Assembly: GCA_910589595.1 (NCBI GenBank)
Contig: CAJUTM010000026.1
Coordinates: 1-47,835, forward strand
DNA from: an uncultured Eubacterium sp.
Lineage (GTDB): Bacteria; Bacillota; Clostridia; Lachnospirales; Lachnospiraceae
Direction of reading: 5' to 3'
Length of the DNA: 47,835 nt
Each line of letters starts with the position of its first letter. The stretch's first letter is position 1. A program made the translations under genes and the position numbers. Under the pieces are notes generated by a model. The model saw nothing but the letters and a program-made list of their open reading frames with translations. It searched no databases and had not been told where the DNA came from. Positions 16,701 through 26,000 of the stretch are shown in pieces.

Positions 16701-19700
16701 AGAAGAGACCGTGACAGATGAAGAAGGGAATGTTGTCTCTGAAAAGACTACTTATATCTGTGGAGAGGAAAAGTCGGAAACGGTCACTACCTATACTTGT
16801 GATGAGGCAGGGCAGGTTTCTTCTGAATATAGTAAGATACGGAAGTATGAAAACGGAACATGGCTTCCGGCAAAAGAAACACAGAGCAATTACCAATATG
16901 ATTATCAGGGGAATGTTATACAGACAGAACTGCGCCAAAAGGAAGAAGGACAGGCTGAGTGGGCAACCCAGACTACCCGTGCGGAATTTGATGAACAGGG
17001 AAATCAGACAGCAGAATATAGTCCGCGTGGAGTAAAGGAAGGATATGCTTCTAAATATGAGTATGATATTCTCGGCAGAATGATTCGCGAAGAGATTCCA
17101 TTGGAGAAAAAAGATGGTAAAATCGAATATCAGACAAAAAAGACAGAGTATGATAATTCGGACAATATTGTGGCGACGGAGGAACAGCAGACAGATACGA
17201 AATCCATCCGCACCGAATTTTCTTATGATAAACGTGGAAATCTTATTTTAGTAAAGAACTGCTTGGAAAATGACACGGCACAATATACCCAGTATGTATA
17301 TGACGCAGAGGGAAACAAAATCCGCCAGATTACCGGATTGACCAGCCCGCTTGCCATATCGCTTGCGGAAGGAACGGGCGAAAATCCCTATAAGTATGCA
17401 GGCCATCAATATTCTGTCAACATCAGCGGTAAAAAGAAGTCTGATATTTACAGTGAATCAAAGTATGAGTATAATAAAAGAAATGAGCTGACTTCTTTTA
17501 TTGATTCAGAAGGAAGAAAAGAATCTTATACTTATGATGAATATGGAAACCTCACAGAAACAAAGGATAAAAACGGCAATACCATAACCGGAAAATTTGA
17601 CTACCAAAACCGGTTGACAGAATCTGTTGCCAAAGAAAAGGAAACCGGAAAGAAAACGGTACATACATATCAATATGATAAATATGGCGAGTTGTCAAAG
17701 CAGGATAATACTTCTTTTGCATATGACAATGTTTCCGGTCAGGTCACAAAGGAGACAACTACCGCAGGCAAAGGAAGCAAAATTGAAAAATCGTATGCTT
17801 ATGACAGTGACGATAACAGGACTTCTTTCTCCGTCAGTGTGGACGGTAAAACAGAGTTAGATTATCGCTATGAGTATGACGCTTTTTCCCGTCTCTCCAA
17901 AGTAAAGCAGGCAGAGCACGGCAACACACGACAAATAGCGGCTTATACTTATGATGAAGATGGCAATCTTTCCAGTCGGGAGGCCACGGAAGCAGGACTG
18001 AACAGTCAGTATACTTTTGATTATGCTAACCGTTTGACGAAAATGGATAACAAGACGGCCGATAAGAGCATTTCCTCTTATCAGTCCACTTACTTGAAAA
18101 ACGGGCAGAAAGCGTCAGAAGAATCGCAAATATCAACAGAAACAAAGGAGAGTGATAAGAAAAAGGCAGCCTATACTTATGATTTGTTAGGGCGGCTGAC
18201 AAAAGAAACAAATTCCGGTCAGGAAAGTGTATCCTATACCTATGATGCCCATAATAACCGTAAGGAAATGAAAGTGGGCAATCTTACAACGGCTTACCGT
18301 TATAATAGAAATGAGGAACTGCTTCGCTCCGATACATTAAATACGGAGACGAAAAAGGATTCTGTTACACTGTATAAGAACGATTGCAACGGGAATCAGT
18401 TGGCAAAGGTAACAAGACGGAATGTGCAGGAAGACGGCGCCTATTTTGATTTGGATGTGTCGCTCGGAGATAACCGCATAAATGACAATGTAGTTTATCA
18501 TTATAATGCGCTGAATCAGTTGACGGAGACGTTGACGCGGGATAAGAAAGTTACCTACGAATATGACGCAGAGGGCTTACGGACTGCTAAGACTGTCAAT
18601 GGTAAAAAGACCATCTATATATGGGATGGTGACCAACTGGCGTTGGAGGTAACAGAATCTGGCAAAGTGCTTCGCCGCTATGTCAGGGGCAGCAGCCTGA
18701 TATACAGCGACGAGGGGGCCGGAACGAAAAAGCAGTATTATGTTATGAACCCTCATGGCGATGTGGTGCAGTTACTCGATGAAAACGGTAATGTGACTAA
18801 GTCCTATGAGTATGATTCCTTTGGCAATGAAGTAAAACCGGATAAAAAGGATGATAATCCGTTCCGCTATGCCGGAGAATACTATGATAAGGAAACGGCT
18901 TCCATTTATCTTCGGGCGAGATATTATCAGCCGCAGCTGGGGAGATTCCAGACGAGAGACACCTATACGGGTGAGGATGACGACCCGCTGACGCTGCATT
19001 TGTATACTTATTGTGGAAATGATGCGGTGAATAATGTTGACCCGAGTGGGCATTTCTTTGAAACATTATTAGATATCGCTAGTTTTGCGGACAGTTTTGT
19101 CAGTTTTGTGAAAAGTCCATCATGGGAAAATGCTGCATATTTGGTTGCAGATACAGTTGCGGTTGCAGTACCGGGAATACCGGGGACAGGAATCCTAAAA
19201 GCGGGGAAATATGCGAAAAAAATTGCAGGACTGGTAAATACGGGAAGAAAAGTCGCCACTAAATTTAAGACAGCAGCCAATACCGTTAAGACGGTTGGTA
19301 AAAAGATTGGAAAGAAAATAGTAACTAAAGCGTCTACGGTAATTAGTAAAGGAAAGAAGCTTGATGGCACGAAACTTTTGTCTAGGACAAAAGAGGCCAT
19401 GCGGAAAGCTAAAAAGACTTATGGAAGCAAAATTCCCAAAGGGCCTAAGAATAAGAAACCCAAGGTACCAGTGAAAATAGGTAAAAAGACTTTAATAAAA
19501 AAAGCTCAATTACCGACAAAGGGTAAAATAAGATATGTTCCTCCAAAAGCTTGGAATGCTTCGCAACCGTTACCTAAAACAAAGGAAGGATATATTGATA
19601 AGTTTGGTAACATTTGGAAACAGGGGGCTTCTAGAACTGCTAGTGAGAGATTTGAATGGGATGTACAGCTTTCTAGAAAAGGTAAAGCGCATTTGGGATG

Positions 19701-19758
19701 GGCAAGTAGGGATGGTTCTCATTTGAATGTTTCATTAAAAGGCAAAATTACACATTAA
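13702..19758 (+). CDS. RHS-repeat polymorphic toxin with C-terminal type-17 (Ntox17-like) tip
   Basis: This 2018-residue protein has a signal peptide ending near a CYA site and an N-terminal beta-rich part. Many YD/RHS repeats follow (units like YTYDEYGNLTE), then the RHS core end (YAGEYYDKE, YLRARYYQPQLGRFQTRD, about 1718-1755) and the boundary DPSGH at 1780-1784. The ~234-residue variable tip has a hydrophobic helix, a Lys-rich linker and a terminal domain (about 1945-2018). That domain shows YIDKFGNIW, FEWDVQLS and LGWASRDGSHLNVS, matching my memory of polymorphic toxin type 17. Family literature predicts an RNase, which was not checked. The RHS shell should encapsulate and deliver the tip against neighbouring cells. 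Confidence 0.88.
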   Translation: MRNKLLKAMLAVLGLFVGILINTGNCYAVDNQYTSAKDAVYATTYKDIFYNKTAGSPLEYEAENGVDKATGHLTLQRTDLDLLGTGGMDFALTRYYDSNEANIGQPSVQHVKKLDVDNMEISFQGEDGKKHTFVVSVDIFNNHSAALKDMFIDYKAGGDVREDTETDTQKTQVIDNRSYNVYGISSGWSFDFPWIETMSIKEGAESKWSAKPIYLHWGSKGAMAIFTSENSGNKTYRITGLDNYGYYDVKLEDFNKTVDGVKCRYLLRDKTGLRTYFNADGVIVLQRDAHNNAIHYSYRDKIYFDKIIDSVGREICFHYGAEKNGQRFLQQVTVQGENVDGGVSKKTISYSLSETSYKPKNGKKIYGSKLNCVTVDGSKEEYTYRTVETFVNTSGWRIAAHRADTNQAYLLKSVTCDGTITNYEYRAGTIRGTKDGVEGQKRDVATQFYYVTREYKQDAKTNKKAEGIKYDYFQKQKDRDKLVSYADGFDEIDTQQYGEDGLRNVTVISSYNPKKHKDNGRYSDYVYKKSSLDFSTLHLSSKPKKNVSLYIYNTKKMLTAEIEDGSSKSETLYSYDKDGKGSLVVQQTDKFYGKNRSKKPITDKQGFTYDTYRNLLTRKSPKAYKAKYAGKEHLFTAHYAYYQTAQGYPAEDKPFCLCTLIKDEEYLNGSDKVKLVSTIADNGLDYKTISEEIKEGNRDYRTISKTDFSYDTKGNETKGIVYPYFDTQGLKEVIENNYTYNAQGQQTKKTVTLTSAKNPEQNRTYMEEEAVYDSFGNIVSETNQDDYTTKYQYDEETGETKHSVEGVGTEYEYSQDKMISGDGLKTMSVDQYNRCMVEFLDAFGNTVVEKDEKSGTWTESTYDYGEETLSSDEEEEGSSQLVEERVYSFEPEGDNYINHEDGTKAPNYDIGGKGQKVLSGSRYIYDDYGEEIVSASFSGGAMDAAHCSAWTVTKETEDVTENQIVTRTYIKQLNPQKYQQEIDRNNYYNQFDGSVLSETVEETVTDEEGNVVSEKTTYICGEEKSETVTTYTCDEAGQVSSEYSKIRKYENGTWLPAKETQSNYQYDYQGNVIQTELRQKEEGQAEWATQTTRAEFDEQGNQTAEYSPRGVKEGYASKYEYDILGRMIREEIPLEKKDGKIEYQTKKTEYDNSDNIVATEEQQTDTKSIRTEFSYDKRGNLILVKNCLENDTAQYTQYVYDAEGNKIRQITGLTSPLAISLAEGTGENPYKYAGHQYSVNISGKKKSDIYSESKYEYNKRNELTSFIDSEGRKESYTYDEYGNLTETKDKNGNTITGKFDYQNRLTESVAKEKETGKKTVHTYQYDKYGELSKQDNTSFAYDNVSGQVTKETTTAGKGSKIEKSYAYDSDDNRTSFSVSVDGKTELDYRYEYDAFSRLSKVKQAEHGNTRQIAAYTYDEDGNLSSREATEAGLNSQYTFDYANRLTKMDNKTADKSISSYQSTYLKNGQKASEESQISTETKESDKKKAAYTYDLLGRLTKETNSGQESVSYTYDAHNNRKEMKVGNLTTAYRYNRNEELLRSDTLNTETKKDSVTLYKNDCNGNQLAKVTRRNVQEDGAYFDLDVSLGDNRINDNVVYHYNALNQLTETLTRDKKVTYEYDAEGLRTAKTVNGKKTIYIWDGDQLALEVTESGKVLRRYVRGSSLIYSDEGAGTKKQYYVMNPHGDVVQLLDENGNVTKSYEYDSFGNEVKPDKKDDNPFRYAGEYYDKETASIYLRARYYQPQLGRFQTRDTYTGEDDDPLTLHLYTYCGNDAVNNVDPSGHFFETLLDIASFADSFVSFVKSPSWENAAYLVADTVAVAVPGIPGTGILKAGKYAKKIAGLVNTGRKVATKFKTAANTVKTVGKKIGKKIVTKASTVISKGKKLDGTKLLSRTKEAMRKAKKTYGSKIPKGPKNKKPKVPVKIGKKTLIKKAQLPTKGKIRYVPPKAWNASQPLPKTKEGYIDKFGNIWKQGASRTASERFEWDVQLSRKGKAHLGWASRDGSHLNVSLKGKITH

Positions 19759-19775
19759 TATTAAGAGGTAAACGA

Positions 19776-20144
19776 ATGTTTTTAAAGTTTTTTATTTATG
19801 CAGATAGTAAAGAAGAGGCGCACGCTATCTACAATGAATGTATGGAAGATATGACATATTTTATTGTAGAAATTCAGGAATTTGAAGTAAAGCAATATTG
19901 GAAATTTTCTGATATGTATGTTGTTAAGGCATTATTGAAATTAGATATTACAGAGGATAGTTTTTTTTGTTTTTTACAAAGTATATCGGACGATTGGGCG
20001 CATTATGGATTGCCAGTCATAAATTTACTGGCGTCTGAAACAAGTCCGGATTGTAATTATATTAAGGAGAAGATTTCAATGGTTACTATATTTTTTGAGG
20101 AGGAGGAATTATACTTAATTCCAAAGTCTGAAAGAGATAAGTAA
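19776..20144 (+). CDS. probable cognate immunity protein for the RHS tip
   Basis: This 122-residue acidic protein has no signal peptide and begins 17 bases after the RHS stop with an AAGAGG ribosome site. That position, immediately downstream of the toxin tip, is where RHS immunity genes sit. Base composition drops to AT-rich here. I do not recognise the family. The visible pattern is mixed alpha/beta with aromatic-rich strands. Cytoplasmic neutralisation of the type-17 tip is inferred from position only. Confidence 0.7.
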   Translation: MFLKFFIYADSKEEAHAIYNECMEDMTYFIVEIQEFEVKQYWKFSDMYVVKALLKLDITEDSFFCFLQSISDDWAHYGLPVINLLASETSPDCNYIKEKISMVTIFFEEEELYLIPKSERDK

Positions 20145-20187
20145 TTTTGGTTGATACAGTGGGAATAGAAGAAATTAAAATGTATTT

Positions 20188-20555
20188 ATCTATAACAGTG
20201 ATGATAATAGGATTCGGCAAAGTGCTTACTCAAAGATGTATATAATATTTGTGTAGAATATAAGGTGACAAAGCAAGGTAAAAAGGCTAATTATGTTGGT
20301 ATAACCAAACAGAAAATATCTAAAAGATTGTATCAACATAATAGAAAGGGAAAGGGATTTTCTCGTTTAGATACTCAATTTTCCGGATTGACATTGAATC
20401 AGGCAAAATCAATAGAGCAGTATTATATACAACTAAAAAATGGTCCTAATAAACTTAATAAAATAAATAGTATTAGTCCTACAGGTAAGTATAAGAATTT
20501 TTATGATGATGCTATAGAGTGGGCTAAAGAATATATATATTTGCATAAAAAATAA
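20188..20555 (+). pseudogene. orphan GIY-YIG-like toxin tip, 5'-truncated and frameshifted
   Basis: The 3' part from GTG 20265 (96 residues) carries ANYVGITKQ, KRLYQHN and a later AKSIEQYYI helix, resembling a GIY-YIG nuclease core as used in polymorphic toxin tips. Its frame stays open upstream to a stop at 20208, reading YNICVEYKV before the GTG. The upstream coding-like peptide IYNSDDNRIRQSAYSK lies in another frame, so a one-base slip near 20235 breaks the reading frame. No ribosome site precedes 20265. It looks like a displaced RHS tip left behind when the main gene acquired a new tip. Expression as a short protein is possible but unsupported. Confidence 0.6.
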
Positions 20556-20647
20556 TTTTGATATCATAAATCTTACAGACTAGATTTGAATCCACATTGT
20601 TTGACACAATATTGTTGTACAGATGACTTAGAGAAGGAGGCCAATAT

Positions 20648-21244
20648 ATGGAGGAAATAAAAGATTTTGATGAGTATTATAATAATAACCCGCTTGCCCA
20701 AAGAGAGGAAGAGAGATTTAATTTATTGGATGATGAGAAAAAAGAAAAGTTAAAAATTCTTGAAGAACTAGACTTAAAAGAGTATCAGTTAAAGGTAATA
20801 AAGCGAAAACGTGTGAAACCTCAAAAAGGGGATTTATTTGTAGTGTCACCAAAAGAAAATATGTATTTTTGGGGTGTTATAATAAATTCTGATGTTAAGG
20901 TTTGTGAAGAAGATGGGTTTATGGTAGTTTTTATATTAAAGGACAGAGCAGAATCTCCCGCGGATACAAGTATTCCCAATAGTATCACAAATTTATTAAT
21001 AGAACCTGCTATTGTGGGAAAGTGGTATTGGAATAAGGGTTATTTTTATAATGTTGGAATAAGTATAGAAATTCCTGACAATGTGGATTATGGCTTTTAT
21101 TCGGTTGGTAGAAGAAAATATGTAGATGAATATGGAAATACAATGAAAAAAGAACCGGAGTTAGTAGGGATATATGGGGCATGTACCAATCAGGGCATTG
21201 CATATGAAATTAATTATGAATTAATAGCGTCCGGATTAATTTGA
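20648..21244 (+). CDS. Imm26-like immunity protein
   Basis: This 198-residue acidic cytoplasmic protein has the order KGDLFVVSP, then FWGVII, with a C-terminal block containing YGFYSVGRRKYVDEYG, EPELVGIYGA and GIAYEINYELI. This resembles the immunity-26 family as I recall it. A strong AGGAGG site precedes the ATG. It sits downstream of the broken GIY-YIG-like tip and may be its immunity gene or an acquired spare. Decayed relatives of its C-terminal block occur at 39320-39383 and 42072-42278. Confidence 0.65.
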   Translation: MEEIKDFDEYYNNNPLAQREEERFNLLDDEKKEKLKILEELDLKEYQLKVIKRKRVKPQKGDLFVVSPKENMYFWGVIINSDVKVCEEDGFMVVFILKDRAESPADTSIPNSITNLLIEPAIVGKWYWNKGYFYNVGISIEIPDNVDYGFYSVGRRKYVDEYGNTMKKEPELVGIYGACTNQGIAYEINYELIASGLI

Positions 21245-21314
21245 TGGTTCTCTGTCAGCAGATGATAAAGTTCGTGGGAAGCAAAAAGAGTTTGTGCACA
21301 ATATGAGGTGGAAA

Positions 21315-21962
21315 ATGAGTAAAGAAAATGAAAAAATAATTATTAACTGTGTAAAAAAGATAGCTAAACAAAATCATTTTAAAACAATATCTAATTGTAT
21401 ATACAAAACGGATGGTAATTTGGTTATATATGCAGTGGTTTGGGCAACAGATAATCATACTATTGTTTTTCGGTGGTGTATCAAAACGATAGAGTTAGAT
21501 GATATTTTTTGGGATATATTTGATATGTCAGATAATAAAAATGAAAGATTTAGTTTGAGAATAGAGGGTGCATTTTGTTGTCCTTCGTATATCTTTGACG
21601 AGAAAGTATGTGAAGTGGAAAATATGGAACTATTAGAAGAAATCGTGGGCTCGTTTTTTCTTTCAGAAATGAAAAAAGTTGAAGAATATACAAATAATAT
21701 TAGAGCGGAGTATGGTGATTTTTTATCATATATTATTAAAAGAGAAGACGCTTATGATTTAACAAAACTTTTGGCACATATTTTATTGGGAGAGTATGAA
21801 TATGTATATAAAATTGTCAAAAGTGAATTAAAAAGAGGGGAAAATGGAGGATTTGGAAACAAAGGGAAAAATATATATCAATATATGGAGGAATATTGCC
21901 GCAGAAAAATACGAAATAAAAAAATAGGTTTCAGGAGTAAAATTAAGAATCTTAAGAAATAA
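21315..21962 (+). CDS. hypothetical immunity-like protein
   Basis: This protein has 215 residues from ATG 21315, chosen because GAGG lies six bases upstream. In-frame GTG 21294 and ATG 21303 lack this. An N-terminal alpha/beta part has VIYAVVWAT, FRWCIKTIELDDIFWDIF and SLRIEGAFCCPSY, followed by a helical C-terminus ending in a Lys/Arg-rich tail. There is no signal peptide or membrane segment. Family not recognised; it loosely recalls the DUF4304 style. The next gene starts 16 bases later. Location in the run behind the RHS toxin suggests an immunity function. Confidence 0.55.
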   Translation: MSKENEKIIINCVKKIAKQNHFKTISNCIYKTDGNLVIYAVVWATDNHTIVFRWCIKTIELDDIFWDIFDMSDNKNERFSLRIEGAFCCPSYIFDEKVCEVENMELLEEIVGSFFLSEMKKVEEYTNNIRAEYGDFLSYIIKREDAYDLTKLLAHILLGEYEYVYKIVKSELKRGENGGFGNKGKNIYQYMEEYCRRKIRNKKIGFRSKIKNLKK

Positions 21963-21978
21963 ATGGAGAGAGATTATT

Positions 21979-22479
21979 ATGGATTACCCAATATTTGAAT
22001 CGGAGGCACCAATTCAAAAAGATAGTTTTGACAATTTTACTAAGGAAGAAGTGGAATTATATTTCAACTGGTGTACGGGACATATTGATGAAAGAATAGA
22101 ATATCTGGAAAAGTATATACAAAGGGATGATATTTTAATAAAACTGGATTTTTCGGTGGAATCCCTGATTCCGGTTTGGGAATGGTATGAAAAGAAAATT
22201 GTAGTGGAGCATTATACGAGAAGAGAATTAAAAAAGGAGGCGAAGAAATATCCGGATTGGCTTCGTAAGGAGATACTATCGGATGATACAAAAATTAGTG
22301 TAAACACACTGGCAATTTGCGATGATTTGGCGATATATTTTGCAGAAGTTATACGAAGAAATAATTTAGAGCATATATATTGGGGATATTATACGAAACC
22401 TAAAAACTGCATATCGGTAAATGAACCCGTTCTATTAGGTTTTGTCATAATGCAATGGAGTGTATTGGCAAGCAAATGA
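21979..22479 (+). CDS. hypothetical immunity-like protein (FTKEEVELYFNW type)
   Basis: This 166-residue soluble protein shows FTKEEVELYFNWC, ERIEYLEKYI, a Ser-Leu-Ile-Pro-x-W-x-W patch, DLAIYFAEVIRRNN and WGYYTKPKN followed by EPVLLGF. I recall this pattern from proteins near polymorphic toxins but cannot name the family with certainty. It lies 16 bases after its upstream neighbour with a GGAGAG site. Its 3' end nearly abuts the next gene, consistent with an immunity operon. Confidence 0.55.
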   Translation: MDYPIFESEAPIQKDSFDNFTKEEVELYFNWCTGHIDERIEYLEKYIQRDDILIKLDFSVESLIPVWEWYEKKIVVEHYTRRELKKEAKKYPDWLRKEILSDDTKISVNTLAICDDLAIYFAEVIRRNNLEHIYWGYYTKPKNCISVNEPVLLGFVIMQWSVLASK

Positions 22480-22502
22480 TAAAATATCAGGGGGCGGATT
22501 TT

Positions 22503-22946
22503 ATGGCAATATTATTTGATAGGCAAAAGAAAAAATATATAGAACTTGTACTATGTGTCATCAATGACCCAGAGTGGTTATCTTATAAATTATCTGGTGG
22601 AGAAATATTTCCGGATAAGAGAATTGAATTATTTCGATTAGATAATGAGGACTTATTTCTTCACGATTCTTATGAGAAAGAGGTTGAAATTATTATTGAA
22701 AATCTGCGAGGTATAAAGAAAGTGCACCCTTATGCTTTTCAACCAAAAGACGAGGGGGAATTTTTGCTTAAAGTTGACTATCAGGATGGCTTTGTATTAG
22801 TCAAATTAGTATTTCGGGTGATAGATGAGATAGACGAAACAAAGGTGTGTAATAATATATTCGAAATTGAAACATCAGATGTTTTTCTGGAAGATTTTCT
22901 ATACGATTTGGAAAAAGAGTATAATAGTATAACCAATAGTCTTTAG
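22503..22946 (+). CDS. hypothetical acidic immunity-like protein
   Basis: This 147-residue acidic protein has beta strands in its first half (KYIELVLCVI, DPEWLSYKLSGGE) and an acidic C-terminus (FLEDFLYDLEKEY). ATG 22503 is preferred because AGGGGG lies just upstream and an earlier in-frame start would overlap the previous gene. No family was recognised. It is the last of the AT-rich genes behind the toxin locus. An immunity role is inferred from context. Confidence 0.5.
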   Translation: MAILFDRQKKKYIELVLCVINDPEWLSYKLSGGEIFPDKRIELFRLDNEDLFLHDSYEKEVEIIIENLRGIKKVHPYAFQPKDEGEFLLKVDYQDGFVLVKLVFRVIDEIDETKVCNNIFEIETSDVFLEDFLYDLEKEYNSITNSL

Positions 22947-22983
22947 TTTAGAAATAATTTCCTTTTCCAGCCTTTTTATCAAA

Positions 22984-23012
22984 TTGACATTTACAAATCT
23001 TAATGATAAAAT
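22984..23012 (+). promoter_or_regulatory. strong sigma-A-type promoter for the large repeat surface protein
   Basis: TTGACA (22984-22989) has a 17-base spacer and TAAAAT (23007-23012), with TG one base before the -10. The ATG lies 46 bases downstream, giving this gene its own transcript separate from the immunity genes. Confidence 0.75.
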
Positions 23013-23058
23013 TACACAAAGACAGAATTTCTTTGTAAGAAAGGGAAAAGGGTGATTT

Positions 23059-26000
23059 ATGAAAACTATAAAGGTAAAAAAGATAGCGAAGAGTTTACTT
23101 GCCTGCGGTTTGATTTTGCAGGGTTTCATTTTTGCACCTGCGGCCTATGCGGAGGGAACGGATGATATTGTTTCGGTGCGGACGGTGGACCGTGATATCA
23201 TGGTAGGAACGACAGCAAATTCCCTCTATAGCAGTGACGAAATTATTAGCAAAATGGATTTGGATGCATCTTTGGCAAATCAGAGTTTTAATATGTCAAC
23301 TACCGAGATTGACGCTACAGATTTATCCAATTGGTATGTATATGACCATTACGACACGAAAGCATATGCAGATGAGGCGGCTTGGCAGGAGGCCACAGGA
23401 TATAATAAAAATCTGCGGCCGCATTTTACATATTCCGAAGCAGCTTCTAATGTTTTCTTTTCAACGCCGCTGACTGTTGAGGAGGCGTTGGAAAGGAATC
23501 AGAATACTGGAGGAACGGGAGGCAATGTTTACTATTTAAAAGAACATATTGTGGCAAGCAGCGAAAATGGTAATGCGGCCATGAAGTTTTATGGTTATGG
23601 AACTACCGGATGCACCGATTTTCTTTTCTATCCGGCGCAGGAGACGGGCACAAAGAAAGTAGAGTATACGATAAATGCAAAGGATGTTAAGACGCATTCA
23701 CTTTCGCAGGCAGGATTTTTGTTTAACTGTGGAATAACAGAGGATAAGCTGAGTGGTTATGCCTTAGTGTTTTCGTTCATTTCCGGACTAGCGCAGGAGG
23801 GAGATGACCCGAGAAATATCTGTGCGGGCGGTATTCAGTCTGCCGTTATTTATAAGATTACGAATGGACCGGTGGCGTTGCTCCATGAAGACAGTTCGAT
23901 GTTCTCTCCGATGAGTTCCTATATTACGCAATTGAAAAAGATAGATTTGTCTTCAATTTCATTTGACGGACATTTTGATGTTAGTAATATTGAGATGTTG
24001 ATTACGAATAACTCCTTAAAAGTATATATGACGGAAGCAGGTGAGCAATCCGGAGATAATCCGGAAAGGAAGACACTGTTTGATTTTCAAAATCAGAATA
24101 GCGGAGAGGATACTTATTGTAAAGATTATACTCCGTCCGGTTTTGGTGGTTTCGGACCAATTGTTCCTTATCAATTTCACAATTGCCAATATACTTCGTC
24201 GTACGTGTATTCGAATTTGAAAATGAGTATTTCGGAATCGGACTCCGTTCTTTCCGGTTTGAGTAATTGTGACTATACAAAGGCTACACAAAAGGACGGA
24301 CAATATGTTGACAATAATAAATATTTTGTGTTAATCGGGGACAATACAGAAGGAGAAAACGGCTTCAAAGATTGTTTTAAGCGAGATTTTGATGATGTAT
24401 ATTTGGAGATGTTGAAAAATCAGAGTGTAATGCTCATAACGAATCTCAATATCGAAAATATGGAAGGTAATATTAACGGAACCAATTACAATCTAAAAGA
24501 CTATTTAGGAGAAAATAACGTCGTTCAGATTCAGGGCAATACAGCAGAGGAACTGGCAGCAGAAATTGAGAGAGTGGTTGCAAATCAGCAATACTCCAAA
24601 GAAGAGGCTGAACAGGCAAAAGATGCGTTAGATGAGGCGACAGGAACCGGACACGATGACCATGCGACGGCAAGGTGTTTTGTAAGTTATAACGGGTTAC
24701 AGGTAGATAAAGTAAATGTGACGCGTATGGGAGAAGATAGTATCGAATTGCTCATTGATGATTCTCTGTCGATTAACGTAACTAATCCGACCCATATGCT
24801 CCGTTATCCGGATGGAACGACGAAAGTTCTGCCGGATAATAAAATTACCATTCAGGGAATTGCTAACTGGCCGACAGGAGAGTATACTGTCATATCCGAG
24901 TATGCGGAAAAAGTGTCTGCCAGAACAGTCTTTTCTGTTGTCTCAGCCCAGAACAGTTATTTAAACGGAGTGGGCGCGGACGAGGGAGCAAAGGATGACC
25001 ATCTGTCCTGTCTGGTGAATACGATAGGCGTGAATCGGGTGGCTGGAAAAAAAGAATATAAAACAGCTTTGATAGCCGACGAGGGTTATCAACTTCCCCA
25101 AAATATAGTAGTAAAAACAGATACGCTGACAAAGGGAACAACTACGGATGCTAATGGCGTAGTTAGAGACAGTGAAGGGAATCCGGTAGAATTGAAAACT
25201 CTTGTTCGCAATAGAGATTATACCTATGATTCTGCGACGGGTGAAATCGTAGTGGACAAAGACTGTATTACCGGAAATATATATTTGTACGCCAATACGG
25301 CGAAAGTCATCTATGACTTTACTAATGTAACAGCAGGAACGAATCCGGTTACCAGTGTTTCTTCTTTTGATAATAAAGATTTGGAAGTGAGGCTTTCTGT
25401 TGATTCGATATTGGAAATGCCAAAAAGTGTTACGGTGTCGGCTGGGGAAGAGAGCTTTGAAATTGCGCAGGACGAGACGAAGAATGTAAAGGGTGGAGTC
25501 ATTGCTTATTTGGGAAATAAGGTGCAGGTTTCGTCGTCGCTTTTAGGAAACAATATTACGATTAAGGCGTCTGCCGGAGTGTTCAAAGTACACTACATAT
25601 CGAACCATGAATGTATAGCGGAGGGCGGAGAAACGGCGGATATCTTTTACGGAAAGGATTATGATAATATTATTACCGTAGCGAAAGGCTATACGGTTGT
25701 TGATGCCAGTGCGGCCCTTGGCTCGGAGACGGACGACGAGGGAAATCCGCTGAAGCGTCCGGAGAGTTTTACATTTGAGCCGGAGACCTGTGCTTTCCAT
25801 GTAGATGGCGAAGAGATTCTAGATGATATTTATATTACGGTACGGGCAAAGAGAAACAACGGTAAGGTAACGGCAAATGTCACGAATCTGGAATTTGATG
25901 GCGAGTCATTCTGCGTGCCGGATACCGACTATACGGCGAAACTGACCGCTGAAAAAGGATATGCATTGCCGGAGCAGATTACTGTTACGGCAGATAATCA

